Notes: generated from the sequence alone by a model not told the origin. DNA of 64,000 nucleotides from Ruegeria profundi (GCF_001507545.1 NZ_LQBP01000007.1:181997-245996), one strand, 5' to 3'; positions 1 to 9,115 are shown, counted from the stretch's first letter. A program made the numbers and translations.

Positions 1-432
1 TCTCTGCGCTTTCGTCTGTCGCACCGGTGGCGCGTCGAAGCGCGCGAGGATCGAAGCTGGCTGCCCACCGATGTAACTCCGTTTGAAAAATGTCGGATTC
101 TTGATCCAGAACCGTCCGCCAAGGTGCTGCGGCGCGCCTGGGCAAAAGCGCGCAAAGGGTTTCCATCGCTGGAGAAAGCCGAAATCATTCAAAGCTGGGC
201 GGGTATGATTGATGTGACCCCGGATGCAGTCCCGGTGATCTCGGGCGTAGATGATATGCCGGGCATGTACATCGCCACCGGATTTTCGGGTCATGGGTTT
301 GGTATCGGTCCGGCAGCGGGTCGCCTGATGGCCGATCTGGTCGCGGAGACCACGCCGTGTGTCGATCCGGCCGCTTTTCGCCTGTCCCGTTTCACGGATG
401 GCTCCAAAGTGCGACCGGACCCCGGGTACTGA
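1..432 (+). CDS. FAD-dependent oxidoreductase (DAO family), C-terminal part
   Basis: The reading frame is open from the first base of the window, so this is the last ~143 residues of a gene that starts upstream. The tail of the protein carries the pattern of glycine/D-amino-acid oxidase (DAO) family proteins: a substrate-domain strand ending in WAGMIDVTPDAVPVI, followed by GMYIATGFSGHGFGIGPAAG, which in this family contacts the FAD, and a short helix ending RLMADLV. The likely role is oxidative deamination or demethylation of an amino acid or small amine, but the substrate cannot be told from the C-terminus. An internal GTG at 124 is not needed as a start because the frame runs further upstream. 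It converges on the minus-strand hydrolase with only 4 bases between the stops. Confidence 0.85.
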   Translation, partial: SLRFRLSHRWRVEAREDRSWLPTDVTPFEKCRILDPEPSAKVLRRAWAKARKGFPSLEKAEIIQSWAGMIDVTPDAVPVISGVDDMPGMYIATGFSGHGFGIGPAAGRLMADLVAETTPCVDPAAFRLSRFTDGSKVRPDPGY

Positions 433-436
433 AAGA

Positions 437-1369
437 TCAGCCCATCATCTGATAGCTGACCGGAACAAAGCGGAACCCGTCCCCACGGGTTTCAACAAAG
501 CCTGCCGCCGGAAAAGGCATGTGATAGCCGATCATCGGCACCTTGTCGGCGGCCAGCATACCCAGCACGTTGCGTCGCGATGCGGTGGCCGCCGCTTTGT
601 CCATGTCAAAAACAACCTCCCATTCCGGGTGAGCGAAGGACCAGACATAATGGTTCGCCAGATCCGCTGTCAGTATTAGGCGCTGGCCGTTGCTTTCCAG
701 ATGGTAAACCGTATGCCCCGGCGTGTGCCCGTATGCGGCGACCGCAGTGATGCCGGAAGTCACCTCGCCACCGTCCCCGAGAAAGCTCATCTTCTCGGCC
801 AGCGGGGTCACTTTGGCAGCGACCAGATCACCGACGCGATTGCCAGCGTCTTGTGCAGACCAGAAGTCATACTCGGGCGACGCGGTGACATAGCGGGCAT
901 TTGGGAAGGTCGGCGCGTCATTGGTTGTCATGCCGCCGATATGGTCGGGGTGCATATGGGTGATGACAACGACGTCGATCTGGTCTGGGGTTACGCCGGC
1001 ATCGGCCAGCGCGGCCTGAATACCGCCTTGTCCGAGGCCGGTGTCGAACAAAACAAGCTCGGACCCGGTATTGACCAGCGTTGGGGTAAAGAAAAACTGC
1101 GCCACATCAGGCGAGATGAAGTTTTCGGCCGAGACCCTGGCAAAATCCTCATCCGATGCGCCGCCGCCAAAGATGTCCTTGGCACCGTCGCGGGGCAGGC
1201 TACCGTCAAGCAGCGTCGTGACAGTGAACTCCCCCAATTTAAAGGATTTGGCGATGGTCGAATTGGCTTTGGTCTCAACGCCTTCGGCCAACAACGGTGA
1301 CGCCGCTGCGGCAAACGGCAAGGCTGCTGCGGAACCAAGTGCCGCGCGACGGGTTAGTTTGATGGTCAT
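437..1369 (-). CDS. Tat-exported MBL-fold metallo-hydrolase
   Basis: A 310-residue metallo-beta-lactamase-fold protein. Residues 1-28 form a probable twin-arginine signal (LTRRAALG followed by an alanine-rich hydrophobic stretch), so it should act in the periplasm. The zinc-binding signature THMHPDH lies at 137-143 (H138, H140, D142, H143); further ligands are likely in GHTPGH near 214, the Asp in LTADLANH near 236 and a His in GYHMPFP near 283. Overall it resembles the quorum-quenching-lactonase/N-acyl-lactone-like branch of the family, but substrate assignment within MBL-fold enzymes is unreliable. The ATG at 1369 is preceded by GGAGAAG at a good distance. It stands alone, divergent from gltX. 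Confidence 0.88.
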   Translation of the reverse strand: MTIKLTRRAALGSAAALPFAAAASPLLAEGVETKANSTIAKSFKLGEFTVTTLLDGSLPRDGAKDIFGGGASDEDFARVSAENFISPDVAQFFFTPTLVNTGSELVLFDTGLGQGGIQAALADAGVTPDQIDVVVITHMHPDHIGGMTTNDAPTFPNARYVTASPEYDFWSAQDAGNRVGDLVAAKVTPLAEKMSFLGDGGEVTSGITAVAAYGHTPGHTVYHLESNGQRLILTADLANHYVWSFAHPEWEVVFDMDKAAATASRRNVLGMLAADKVPMIGYHMPFPAAGFVETRGDGFRFVPVSYQMMG

Positions 1370-1559
1370 TTTGCTTCTCCCTGTCAGTGTACTTTGGGTG
1401 AGGTAGGTCGGCGCAAGTCTCTTGCCAGATTATAGGCAGGCGATCTGGTCTGCGTTAATGAACAAAGCGTGTTTGTATTTGCTCGTGCTGCCAACCTGAA
1501 TGCCTTTACTGGACAATTGGTCAATCCTGTGACAAGAGCCGCGCCAACAGGAGAGCTCC

Positions 1560-2885
1560 ATGACCACGACCCGTTTCGCCCCTTCGCCCACCGGCTTTAT
1601 CCATGTGGGCAACCTACGCACTGCCCTCATGAACTATCTGATCGCCCGCAAGGCTGGCGGTACGTTCATTCTGCGTATCGACGACACTGATCCCGAGCGG
1701 TCGAAAGAGGAATATGTCGACGCGATCAAGCAGGATCTGGAGTGGCTGGGCCTGCATTGGGACCGGGTGGAGCGTCAGTCAGAGCGTCTTGATCGGTACG
1801 CCGAAGCGGCTGACAAGCTGCGCGAAATGGGCCGGTTCTATGAGGCGTTTGAGACGCCGACCGAATTGGACCTCAAGCGGAAAAAGCAGCTGAATATGGG
1901 TAAGCCGCCGGTCTATGACCGGGCCGCGTTGAACCTGTCGGAGACCGAGAAAGAAGCCCTGCGCGCCGAGCGTGGCAATGGCGTGTGGCGTTTCAAGCTG
2001 GATCATGAGCGGATCGAGTGGACTGACAGTATCCTGGGGGATATTTCGATTGATGCGGCATCCGTCTCTGATCCCGTCCTGATCCGGGGTGATGGCCAAG
2101 TTCTTTATACGATTGCCTCGGTCGTGGACGACACCGAGATGGGCGTGACCGATGTGGTGCGCGGCTCGGACCATGTGACCAACACCGCGACGCAGATACA
2201 GATCATCGAGGCGCTGGGCGGAAAATGCCCGCGTTTCGCACACCATTCGTTGCTGACCGGCCCGCAGGGTGAGGCGCTGTCGAAACGTTTGGGCACCTTG
2301 GCCCTGCGCGACCTGCGCGAACAGGGTGTTCAGCCGATGGCCTTGCTGAGCTTGATGGCGCGTCTGGGCTCGTCGGACCCAGTCGAGCTGCGCTCGGACA
2401 TGGCCGAATTGATCGACGGCTTTGACGTCAGCCGGTTCGGTGCCGCACCAACAAAGTTCGACGTGCAGGACCTTTTCCCGTTGACGGCAAAGCATCTGCA
2501 ATCCCTGCCACTGGCGGACGTTGCCGACGCGGTTTCAAAGGCTGGTGTGCCGGACGAGCTGGCCGAGGACTTCTGGGCCATGGCGCGTGAGAACATCACC
2601 ACTCTGGGTGACCTGAAAGGCTGGTGGGAGCTGTGCCGCGACGGGGCCGAGCCTCTGATCGCCGATGAAGATCGCGAGTTTATCGCTGAGGCCGTCGCTT
2701 TGCTGCCGGAGGTTCCGTTCGATGCAGAAACCTGGGGCACTTGGACGAAAGCGGTGAAAGAGGCTACCGGCCGCAAGGGAAAAGCGCTGTTCATGCCACT
2801 CCGCAAGGCGCTGACTGGCATGGAACGCGGGCCGGAAATGGCAACTCTGCTGCCACTGCTTCAGGTGATCCGCGCACGCGGTTGA
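1560..2885 (+). CDS. gltX: Glutamate--tRNA ligase
   Basis: A 441-residue class I glutamyl-tRNA synthetase, which charges tRNA-Glu (and in bacteria lacking GlnRS also tRNA-Gln). The N-terminus has the Rossmann-fold signature RFAPSPTGFIHVGNLRTA, in which HVGN replaces the canonical HIGH, then the conserved FILRIDDTDPERS. The KMSKS-type loop is ALSKRLG near residue 240. Length is a little below the usual ~470, as in the shorter GltX paralogue common in alphaproteobacteria, so a second gltX elsewhere is possible. The ATG at 1560 has AGGAGAG just upstream. A strong hairpin and T-run follow at 2908-2937. Confidence 0.96.
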   Translation: MTTTRFAPSPTGFIHVGNLRTALMNYLIARKAGGTFILRIDDTDPERSKEEYVDAIKQDLEWLGLHWDRVERQSERLDRYAEAADKLREMGRFYEAFETPTELDLKRKKQLNMGKPPVYDRAALNLSETEKEALRAERGNGVWRFKLDHERIEWTDSILGDISIDAASVSDPVLIRGDGQVLYTIASVVDDTEMGVTDVVRGSDHVTNTATQIQIIEALGGKCPRFAHHSLLTGPQGEALSKRLGTLALRDLREQGVQPMALLSLMARLGSSDPVELRSDMAELIDGFDVSRFGAAPTKFDVQDLFPLTAKHLQSLPLADVADAVSKAGVPDELAEDFWAMARENITTLGDLKGWWELCRDGAEPLIADEDREFIAEAVALLPEVPFDAETWGTWTKAVKEATGRKGKALFMPLRKALTGMERGPEMATLLPLLQVIRARG

Positions 2886-2907
2886 TCACGGCGCATCTGA
2901 ATTCGTG

Positions 2908-2937
2908 AAAGGCAGGGCCAAAGGGTCCTGCCTTTTT
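2908..2937 (+). terminator. Rho-independent terminator after gltX
   Basis: AAAGGCAGG pairs with CCTGCCTTT around a 10-base loop, followed by a T-run. Because A residues precede the stem, the same hairpin also gives a U-tract on the minus strand, so it can serve the convergent gene ending at 2937 as well. Confidence 0.8.
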
Positions 2938-3506
2938 CATGCCGTCTGAACGAACCGGACTGCAAGGCGGTGCAGGCGGTCGTCTACAAACTCGGTCTCG
3001 TGTGATTTCAGCCGTTGGTGGCGTGTGTATCGCGGTTCGGCTCGGTCATTTAGAATTGGGGCCTCCCACCCATCGGTCGAGGCAAAGAACCGATCTGCGC
3101 CCTCTTCTCCGAAGGCGCGCAGATATCCCTGCACCACGACGTCGATATAGCTGAGCAACAGCGGATGGCGGTTGGTCGGGTCGTTTTGGCGTTCGTGCGG
3201 CACTGCGTAAACGGCGATCTCAACGTTGTGGGTCAGGGGATGCGTGACCGACTGCGTGGCGGGCACCCGGTCATAGGCCCATTCCCGTTCATCCAAAGCA
3301 GCCCAGTCGTTTCCGGGGACATGGGCGATCATCCCTTCGATTTCACAGTTCGGATCCGGGACTGCGGTCAGGAAGGCCACCGGGCGCAGATCCGTGTGGC
3401 GCCATGCGCGCCGCCATCCCTTCAACCGGGCTGGGCGCGGATCGGGGAAATCATGGGTCGAAAGGTTCACAAGGCTGCCGTAGCCAAAGAAATAAGGGTC
3501 AGCCAT
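2937..3506 (-). CDS. Gamma-glutamylcyclotransferase-like protein
   Basis: A 189-residue protein of the GGCT/AIG2-like fold. The N-terminal FFGYGSLVN (residues 6-14) is the glycine-rich substrate-binding loop typical of gamma-glutamylcyclotransferases, and EREWAYDR near the middle supplies a candidate catalytic Glu. Such enzymes release 5-oxoproline from gamma-glutamyl compounds; the exact substrate here is unknown. A role in glutathione or gamma-glutamyl turnover would fit with the pxpBCA operon at the other end of this window, but that link is inference. Convergent with gltX over a shared terminator. Confidence 0.8.
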   Translation of the reverse strand: MADPYFFGYGSLVNLSTHDFPDPRPARLKGWRRAWRHTDLRPVAFLTAVPDPNCEIEGMIAHVPGNDWAALDEREWAYDRVPATQSVTHPLTHNVEIAVYAVPHERQNDPTNRHPLLLSYIDVVVQGYLRAFGEEGADRFFASTDGWEAPILNDRAEPRYTRHQRLKSHETEFVDDRLHRLAVRFVQTA

Positions 3507-3599
3507 GGGCTCATGTCCTTCAAATGCGATTGATGTATGTCAAACCGCTTTTTTATCAGACATGCAATAAGGTCTTACGCTGAAGTGAGGGAGGGCATC

Positions 3600-4046
3600 A
3601 TGCGTATTACCAAGCGGACAAATATTGCAGTGCGGCTGTTGATGTATTGTGCTGCGCATCCGGATCGGTTGGTGACAAAGGCCGAGATCGCGGATGTCTG
3701 CAATATCTCGGAAAACCATCTGGCGCAGGTGATCAACCAGCTAAGCCAGCTGAACTACCTTAGCACCCAACGCGGCCGTAACGGCGGCATGTCTCTGGCG
3801 CGCCCTGCTGATCAGATTCGTATCGGGTCGGTGTTCCGTCATGTGGAGGGGAACCTGCCGATTGCAGAATGTTTTGCCGATGCCGGCAACACCTGTCCGC
3901 TGACGGATGCTTGCCGCCTGCGCGTGGCTCTGCGGGATGCTGCCGAAGTCTTCTACGCCTCGCTGGACGAAATTACGCTGGACGCGCTGGTCTGTGACAA
4001 TGACCGGCTGTTGCAGATCCTGCAACCGGTGGCCTGCGTCCGCTAG
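3600..4046 (+). CDS. Rrf2-family transcriptional regulator, NsrR-like
   Basis: A 148-residue winged-helix regulator starting MRITKRTNIAVRLLMYCA, the standard Rrf2 N-terminus. The frame stays open to 3537, but GAGGGAGGG sits just before the ATG at 3600 and homology begins there, so the shorter start is chosen. Three cysteines (ECFADAGNTC-PLTDAC, spacing C-x7-C-x5-C) should bind an iron-sulfur cluster; the context CPLTDACRL matches NsrR, the nitric-oxide sensor, better than IscR. No nitric-oxide detoxification gene lies next to it, so its targets are elsewhere. The stop codon shares the palindrome CTAG with the stop of the convergent permease gene. Confidence 0.88.
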   Translation: MRITKRTNIAVRLLMYCAAHPDRLVTKAEIADVCNISENHLAQVINQLSQLNYLSTQRGRNGGMSLARPADQIRIGSVFRHVEGNLPIAECFADAGNTCPLTDACRLRVALRDAAEVFYASLDEITLDALVCDNDRLLQILQPVACVR

Positions 4047-6571
4047 TCCGTGGCGCGTAGGATACGGGCTGGGCGAACCGCCAGGGGGCGCAGGGCAAAC
4101 AGAATGCCTGCGGCTAGGGTCACGGCGATGCCAGCAAGGACAATGCCCAGTGCCGAAGACCAGATGACAACGAACCCGGTGTCAAAGATATAGGTGGCAA
4201 CGGCCCAACCTCCGATTATACCAGTCAGCAGGGCAACGCCGCCTGCTGCCGCACCAAGAAGGACCGAGCGCAGCGCAAAGCTGAACAGGATACGTCGCCG
4301 GTCTGCACCCAGCGTCTTGAGGATCGCGGATTCGTAGCGACGCGCGCTTTCTCCTGCGGCGGCGGCTCCGATCAGAACCAAGAATCCGGTCAGCAACGAA
4401 ATGCCTGCTCCGTAAGAGGTCGCTGCCGCCAATCCGGACAGAAGACCAGAAACGCGGTCAATCGCATCACGTACCCGGATGGCGGTGATGTTCGGAAACT
4501 GCCCGGCCAGATCACGCAGGATGGCGGCCTCAGCATTCTCTTCGGCGTAAACAGTGGCGATAAAACTGTGCGGGGCACCTGCAAGGGCTGACGGGTTCAT
4601 CGACATGATAAAGCCCATGCCAGCGGTTGAAAAATCAACTTCGCGCAGGGAGGTGATCTGCGCGGTGATATCCCGACCCAGGATGTTCACGGTCAATTCG
4701 TCGTCAAGGGACAGACCCATTTCTTCGGCCTCTTCTGCCGCGAAACTGATTTGTGGCACGCCCGCGTAGTCGTCAGCCCACCATTCCCCTGCCGTGATCC
4801 GGGTATTGTTCGGCGGAGCGGCTGAGTAGGTCACGCCCCGGTCGCCATCCAGCACCCAATGATCTCCTGCCACCTCGCGCGCGGGCTGACCGTTGATCTG
4901 CGTGATGATCCCGCGCAGCATCGGCGCGCTTTCGATACGGCTGACAGCGGGATCAGAGTCCAGCCGTTCGGTAAAGCCGGGCATCTGGTCCTTCTGGATA
5001 TCGACAAAGAAATACGACGGCGCCACATCCGGCAAGTTGCCCGAGATCGCGTTGCGCAATGTGCCGTCGATCTGGCCAACAGCAGCTAAAACCGAAAGAC
5101 CCAACCCTAGCGACAACACGACCGAGGCCGCCCCTTCACGCGCGTCAGATATAGCGGACAAAGCCCACCGCAGGGCGGGTCGCCCGCGTGCCGGGGTGGT
5201 GCTGACGCGGGCCAGTTTGCGGATCGCGACGGCAGACAAAGCCAAGAGAAGCAGAGCGCCCACCAGCCCTCCGCTGGTCCAGAGTGTCAAGCGGGTCGAG
5301 CCGCTGAACCATGCCGCTGATGCGACCAGAAGCGCAAGCCCGACGCCGGTTGCCAACACGAACTGTATGCGAGGAAGGGTGCGCGCCGAAGATAGCGCAT
5401 CCCGGAACAGTGTCGCTGCGCGTACTTCTTCTGTGCGGGCGAGGGGCCAGAGCGTGAACAGAAAAGCTGTCAACGCTCCGTAAAGTGCCGCCTCGGCCAG
5501 CGGTCGGAGGTAAAGCGCAAAAACCGCAGGCACCGGCAATTGAGCCTCAATTAGCGGAGCCAGCAGAACAGGAAGCACACCACCCAGCACAAGTCCCAAA
5601 AGGATGCCGATGCCGGACAGGACACCGATCTGTATCATGTAGGTTTGAAAGATCGTCGCGCGATCTGCCCCCAAGGTTCGCAGCGTCGCGATGGTTTCGG
5701 TCTTTTGCGCCAGATAGGCCCGGACGGCGGCTGAAACACCAATACCCCCGACGGCCAGCCCGGACAGTCCCACGAGAATCAGGAAAGCGCTTAGGCGGGC
5801 GACAAACTCGGCAATCCCCGGTGCACCATTGCGCGCGTCGGTCCAGCGCATGCCGGTGCCGTCGAAACTCTGCCGTGCGGCGGCTGACAGGTTGTCCAAG
5901 TTGGTGTCAGGTGGCAGTGCCAGACGGTACTTGGTGGAAAACAACGTTCCCGGTGCCAGCAGGCCAGATGCCCGCAAGTCCTCCGTTCGAACCAATGTGC
6001 GCGGCCCAAGGGCAAATCCATCTGCAGCACCGTCCGGCTCGTGGATCAGGGCAGCCATCAGCACGAAATCCTGTGTGCCAAGGGCAAAGCGGTCTCCGAC
6101 GGACAAGCCCAGCCGATCCATCAGCACCGGGTCCATGACTGCGCCGGGCAAGTCCTGCGCGCCATCCAAAGCGGTGGATAAGGGCTGTTCCGGGTCAAGC
6201 CGGGGTAGGCCCAACAATGGATAGGTCGCATCGACTGATTTTACCTGTGTTAGCGCGCGCTCGGGTTCCTCGCCCCGCCGGACCACTGCCATCGAGCGGA
6301 AATCGACCACCTCGGAGACTTCCGTCGCGGTCCGAGACATCCAGTCGCGTTCTTCCTGACTGGCGAAGCGGTACGTGAACTCCATTTGGGCGTCGCCACC
6401 CAGCAATGCCGCACCTTCCTGGGTCAGGCCGGCCTGGATGGCTTGACGCACCGATCCGACGGCAGCAATGGCGGCAACACCAAGCGCCAGACAAGCCAGA
6501 AACACCCGAAAGCCCGGTAGGCCGCCCCGCAGTTCGCGGCGCGCCAGACGAGCGGCCAGCCGCAGGCTCAT
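4043..6571 (-). CDS. FtsX-family ABC transporter permease (YbbP-like)
   Basis: An 842-residue integral membrane protein with the double-FtsX architecture of YbbP: one N-terminal membrane anchor (around residues 20-45), a large periplasmic domain, a block of three to four membrane helices, a second periplasmic domain and a final block of helices near the C-terminus (about 710-835). It pairs with the ATPase encoded upstream: the ATG at 6571 overlaps the ATPase stop by ATGA, implying translational coupling. A 22-codon upstream extension of the frame is not used. Transporters of this type sit next to TesA-like esterases in many proteobacteria and are thought to export or extract lipids or hydrophobic compounds; substrate unknown. 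Confidence 0.9.
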   Translation of the reverse strand: MSLRLAARLARRELRGGLPGFRVFLACLALGVAAIAAVGSVRQAIQAGLTQEGAALLGGDAQMEFTYRFASQEERDWMSRTATEVSEVVDFRSMAVVRRGEEPERALTQVKSVDATYPLLGLPRLDPEQPLSTALDGAQDLPGAVMDPVLMDRLGLSVGDRFALGTQDFVLMAALIHEPDGAADGFALGPRTLVRTEDLRASGLLAPGTLFSTKYRLALPPDTNLDNLSAAARQSFDGTGMRWTDARNGAPGIAEFVARLSAFLILVGLSGLAVGGIGVSAAVRAYLAQKTETIATLRTLGADRATIFQTYMIQIGVLSGIGILLGLVLGGVLPVLLAPLIEAQLPVPAVFALYLRPLAEAALYGALTAFLFTLWPLARTEEVRAATLFRDALSSARTLPRIQFVLATGVGLALLVASAAWFSGSTRLTLWTSGGLVGALLLLALSAVAIRKLARVSTTPARGRPALRWALSAISDAREGAASVVLSLGLGLSVLAAVGQIDGTLRNAISGNLPDVAPSYFFVDIQKDQMPGFTERLDSDPAVSRIESAPMLRGIITQINGQPAREVAGDHWVLDGDRGVTYSAAPPNNTRITAGEWWADDYAGVPQISFAAEEAEEMGLSLDDELTVNILGRDITAQITSLREVDFSTAGMGFIMSMNPSALAGAPHSFIATVYAEENAEAAILRDLAGQFPNITAIRVRDAIDRVSGLLSGLAAATSYGAGISLLTGFLVLIGAAAAGESARRYESAILKTLGADRRRILFSFALRSVLLGAAAGGVALLTGIIGGWAVATYIFDTGFVVIWSSALGIVLAGIAVTLAAGILFALRPLAVRPARILRATD

Positions 6572-7263
6572 TCTGCGGCCTCTTGCTGGATGTCTTCGGC
6601 AATGGTTCCGTCTCTTAGCCGAACGACCCGGTCGCATTTGCGTGCCAGACTGTGGCTATGTGTGACTAAAACCAGAGTTGCGCCGTGCCTGTCGCGCAGA
6701 TCGAACAGCAAATCAACGATGGCGGCACCGGTTGTCTCGTCCAGATTGCCGGTTGGTTCATCGGCCAGCAAAATCTGAGGCCGCGGCGCGGAAGCCCGCG
6801 CCAGGGCCACCCGTTGTTGTTCACCCCCCGAAAGTTGCGCCGGATAGTGATCGCGGCGATGCGACAGACCAACGGCTTCAAGCTCTGCGCCTGCCCGATC
6901 AAACGCATCACGATGTCCGGCCAGTTCCAGCGGCGTGGCCACATTTTCAAGTGCCGTCATCGTCGGGATCAGGTGGAAATTTTGGAAAACGACCCCCATC
7001 GCGTCGCGACGCAAGCGGGCCAGCGCGTCTTCATCCATATCGGTCAGGTTGTGGCCCAGTGCGGTGATCACGCCCGCCGTTGCCCTTTCCAACCCGCCAA
7101 GCAGCATGAGCAGCGAGGATTTGCCTGACCCCGAAGGCCCAACCAGCCCCAGTGTTTCGCCTTGCGATACCGTCAAAGTGATATCGTGCAGGATATTCAC
7201 CCGCCCGGCATTGCCATCCAGCGACAAAGCGGCATTTTGAAGCGAAAGAACGGGTGTTGTCAT
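6568..7263 (-). CDS. ABC transporter ATP-binding protein (YbbA-like)
   Basis: A 231-residue ABC ATPase of the LolD/MacB/YbbA class. Walker A is GPSGSGKSS at 42-50, the signature is LSGGEQQRVALARA and Walker B runs into LLADEPTGNLD; the sequence RRDAMGVVFQNFHLIP before the signature contains the Q-loop. It should power the YbbP-like permease encoded immediately downstream (ATGA overlap). The ATG at 7263 is preferred to a TTG four codons earlier. It is divergent from the GDSL esterase with 47 bases between the start codons, so the two share a promoter region. Confidence 0.92.
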   Translation of the reverse strand: MTTPVLSLQNAALSLDGNAGRVNILHDITLTVSQGETLGLVGPSGSGKSSLLMLLGGLERATAGVITALGHNLTDMDEDALARLRRDAMGVVFQNFHLIPTMTALENVATPLELAGHRDAFDRAGAELEAVGLSHRRDHYPAQLSGGEQQRVALARASAPRPQILLADEPTGNLDETTGAAIVDLLFDLRDRHGATLVLVTHSHSLARKCDRVVRLRDGTIAEDIQQEAAE

Positions 7264-7310
7264 AGGTCTGTCCAAATGGGAGTTATCACTTGGGATATGG
7301 AGCAGTTCTG

Positions 7311-7961
7311 ATGTTGCGCAAGGCTTTGATGTCGGTGCTGTTTATGTGCTGCGGTATTGCAGCCACAGCCGAGCAGGTCGTTATCGCCGCTTTGGGAGAT
7401 TCGCTGACACAAGGGTACGGGCTGCCGCAACAGGACGGATTTGTGCCTCAGTTGGAGCGATGGTTGCAGGCGCAGGGTGAAGATGTGCGTTTGATCAATG
7501 CGGGGGTGTCCGGTGATACGACTGCCGGGGGCGCAGCACGGGTAGGCTGGACCCTGACCTCCGAGGTCGATGGAATGATCGTTGCGCTGGGTGGAAACGA
7601 CTTGCTGCGGGGGATCGACCCGGCGGTGTCGCGCGCCAATCTCGAGGCGATTATCCAGGCCGCCGATGCGTCAGATGTTGAGGTTCTGCTGATCGGTATG
7701 CAGGCGCCTGGAAACTATGGGATCGATTACAAAGAGGCGTTTGACGCGATGTACCCAGAATTGGCTGAAGCTTATGAAACAGGCTATGCCCCAAGTTTCT
7801 TCACCGGATTGACTGCCGAAGGCGATCCGGATGCCGCCCGGAAATTCATGCAACCGGATGGCATCCATCCAAACGCCCAAGGCGTGGCCTTGATCGTAGA
7901 AACCCTTGGCCCCTATGTGCTGGACCTTGCGCGCGACACAGAAGTGATCAGACGACCGTGA
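7311..7961 (+). CDS. tesA: Periplasmic SGNH/GDSL esterase, TesA-like
   Basis: A 216-residue arylesterase/lysophospholipase L1 homologue. Residues 1-20 are a signal peptide; block I GDSLTQGYG starts at 29 with the nucleophile Ser31, block III contains GGND, and block V DGIHPN supplies Asp and His near the C-terminus. Such enzymes hydrolyse acyl esters in the periplasm. The ATG at 7311 follows TATGGAG; the frame extends to a TTG at 7290 that lacks a ribosome site. It lies divergent from the YbbA/YbbP exporter, the association long noted for this transporter. Its end overlaps the convergent L,D-transpeptidase by 14 bases. Confidence 0.92.
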   Translation: MLRKALMSVLFMCCGIAATAEQVVIAALGDSLTQGYGLPQQDGFVPQLERWLQAQGEDVRLINAGVSGDTTAGGAARVGWTLTSEVDGMIVALGGNDLLRGIDPAVSRANLEAIIQAADASDVEVLLIGMQAPGNYGIDYKEAFDAMYPELAEAYETGYAPSFFTGLTAEGDPDAARKFMQPDGIHPNAQGVALIVETLGPYVLDLARDTEVIRRP

Positions 7962-8508
7962 CCACCGTGCCGATCGGCACGCGCGCATACAGATCTATCA
8001 CATGCGAATTCAGCATCCGGATACAGCCGTTTGACGCAGCGCGCCCAATGGTTTGCGGTTGAGTTGTGCCATGAATGCGGAAATAAGTGTCGATCCCGTT
8101 CTGAAACAAATACAGCGCCCGTGCGCCGAGCGGGTTGTCGCTTCCGCCGGGCTGCACATAGTCGTTATCCTTGAAACGGGCATAGGTAACGGGTTCACGC
8201 TCAATCATCTCGTCGGTGGGGCGCCATGTTGGCCACTCTTTCTTGACGTCAATCGTGGCGGTGCCCGTAAACTCGAGCCCGGCTTTGCCGACACCACACC
8301 CGTAGCGGATCGCCTTGCGTGGTTCGGTCACGAAGTAAAGGTAGAAGGACCGTGGCACCACAAGCAACTGGCCCGGCAGAAAGTCTTTCTTGATCCGCAC
8401 GTATTGCGGCGTGGGATCGTATTCGACAGCTTGGTTCTTTGCCGTTGCAATGCCGGGCACAAGGCCGGCAGCGGCTGATGCTGTCAGGAATGTACGACGC
8501 GTGAACAT
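7948..8508 (-). CDS. L,D-transpeptidase (YkuD domain), Tat-exported
   Basis: A 186-residue exported peptidoglycan cross-linking enzyme. The start MFTRRTFLTASAAAG is a twin-arginine signal. The YkuD catalytic motif is HGTTQPQTIG...SNGCIRM, with His146 and the nucleophile Cys162. These enzymes make 3-3 cross-links or attach proteins to peptidoglycan; short single-domain forms of this type (ErfK-like) are numerous in Rhodobacteraceae, so the exact role is uncertain. The ATG at 8508 is used rather than one six codons upstream because the Tat motif begins there. Confidence 0.92.
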   Translation of the reverse strand: MFTRRTFLTASAAAGLVPGIATAKNQAVEYDPTPQYVRIKKDFLPGQLLVVPRSFYLYFVTEPRKAIRYGCGVGKAGLEFTGTATIDVKKEWPTWRPTDEMIEREPVTYARFKDNDYVQPGGSDNPLGARALYLFQNGIDTYFRIHGTTQPQTIGRAASNGCIRMLNSHVIDLYARVPIGTVVTVV

Positions 8509-8665
8509 GGCAGCTCTCTTCGACAAAACTGAATAAACCTAGACATAATGTCGAGAGGATAGCCGATTAGGTCAATCGCTGCAGTAAGTAACCTGCATTT
8601 GATGTCATCTCGCGGCCACACTTGCGGGCAGCAAAACGATGCAGTGAATCTGTCAGGGCAGGATA

Positions 8666-8686
8666 GGGCAGAGGAATGCTCTGCCC
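8666..8686 (-). terminator. Hairpin downstream of cspA
   Basis: GGGCAGAG pairs with CTCTGCCC around a 5-base loop, 10 bases beyond the cspA stop. The T-tract on the minus strand is poor, so this may be a processing/stability hairpin rather than a strong terminator. Confidence 0.5.
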
Positions 8687-8696
8687 TTAGAGCTGC

Positions 8697-8903
8697 TTAT
8701 ACAAGCTCGATGTTGTCAGCGCTTTCGCGGCCGTCACGACCCGAGCGCAGCTCGAACGTGACTTTTTGGTTGTCGGCCAGACCGGTCAGGCCCGAACGCT
8801 CGACGGCTGAGATGTGCACAAACACGTCCTTGCCACCTTCTTCGGGTGCGATGAAGCCAAAGCCTTTGGTTGTGTTGAACCATTTAACGGTGCCTGCGGG
8901 CAT
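8697..8903 (-). CDS. Cold-shock protein (CSD)
   Basis: A 68-residue single cold-shock-domain protein that binds single-stranded nucleic acid as an RNA chaperone. RNP1 is KGFGFI (13-18) and RNP2 is VFVHIS (27-32); the N-terminal GTVKWFN is canonical. AACAGGAGAAAACGG precedes the ATG. About 210 bases upstream contain no gene and could hold the long structured 5' leader usual for csp genes, though I cannot fold it reliably by eye. Stand-alone transcription unit with a hairpin after the stop. Confidence 0.95.
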   Translation of the reverse strand: MPAGTVKWFNTTKGFGFIAPEEGGKDVFVHISAVERSGLTGLADNQKVTFELRSGRDGRESADNIELV

Positions 8904-9115
8904 ATCCGTTTTCTCCTGTTTTAATGCTGCCCACGGGGTTGCGGCAGCCCGGCGTCGTCGTCTGGATCGAATGACTGAGCGCCGATAAAGGAGACAGTAG
9001 GTCGAAGTAGAAAAACGTAAGCGCGGTCCTTATGCCATTGGTAAAGGCGCAGGGCAAGTGGCGTCTATCGGAAGTGCAGTCTGGGCAACAAACAGCCGAT
9101 CGTAGCAGGGCTGGT

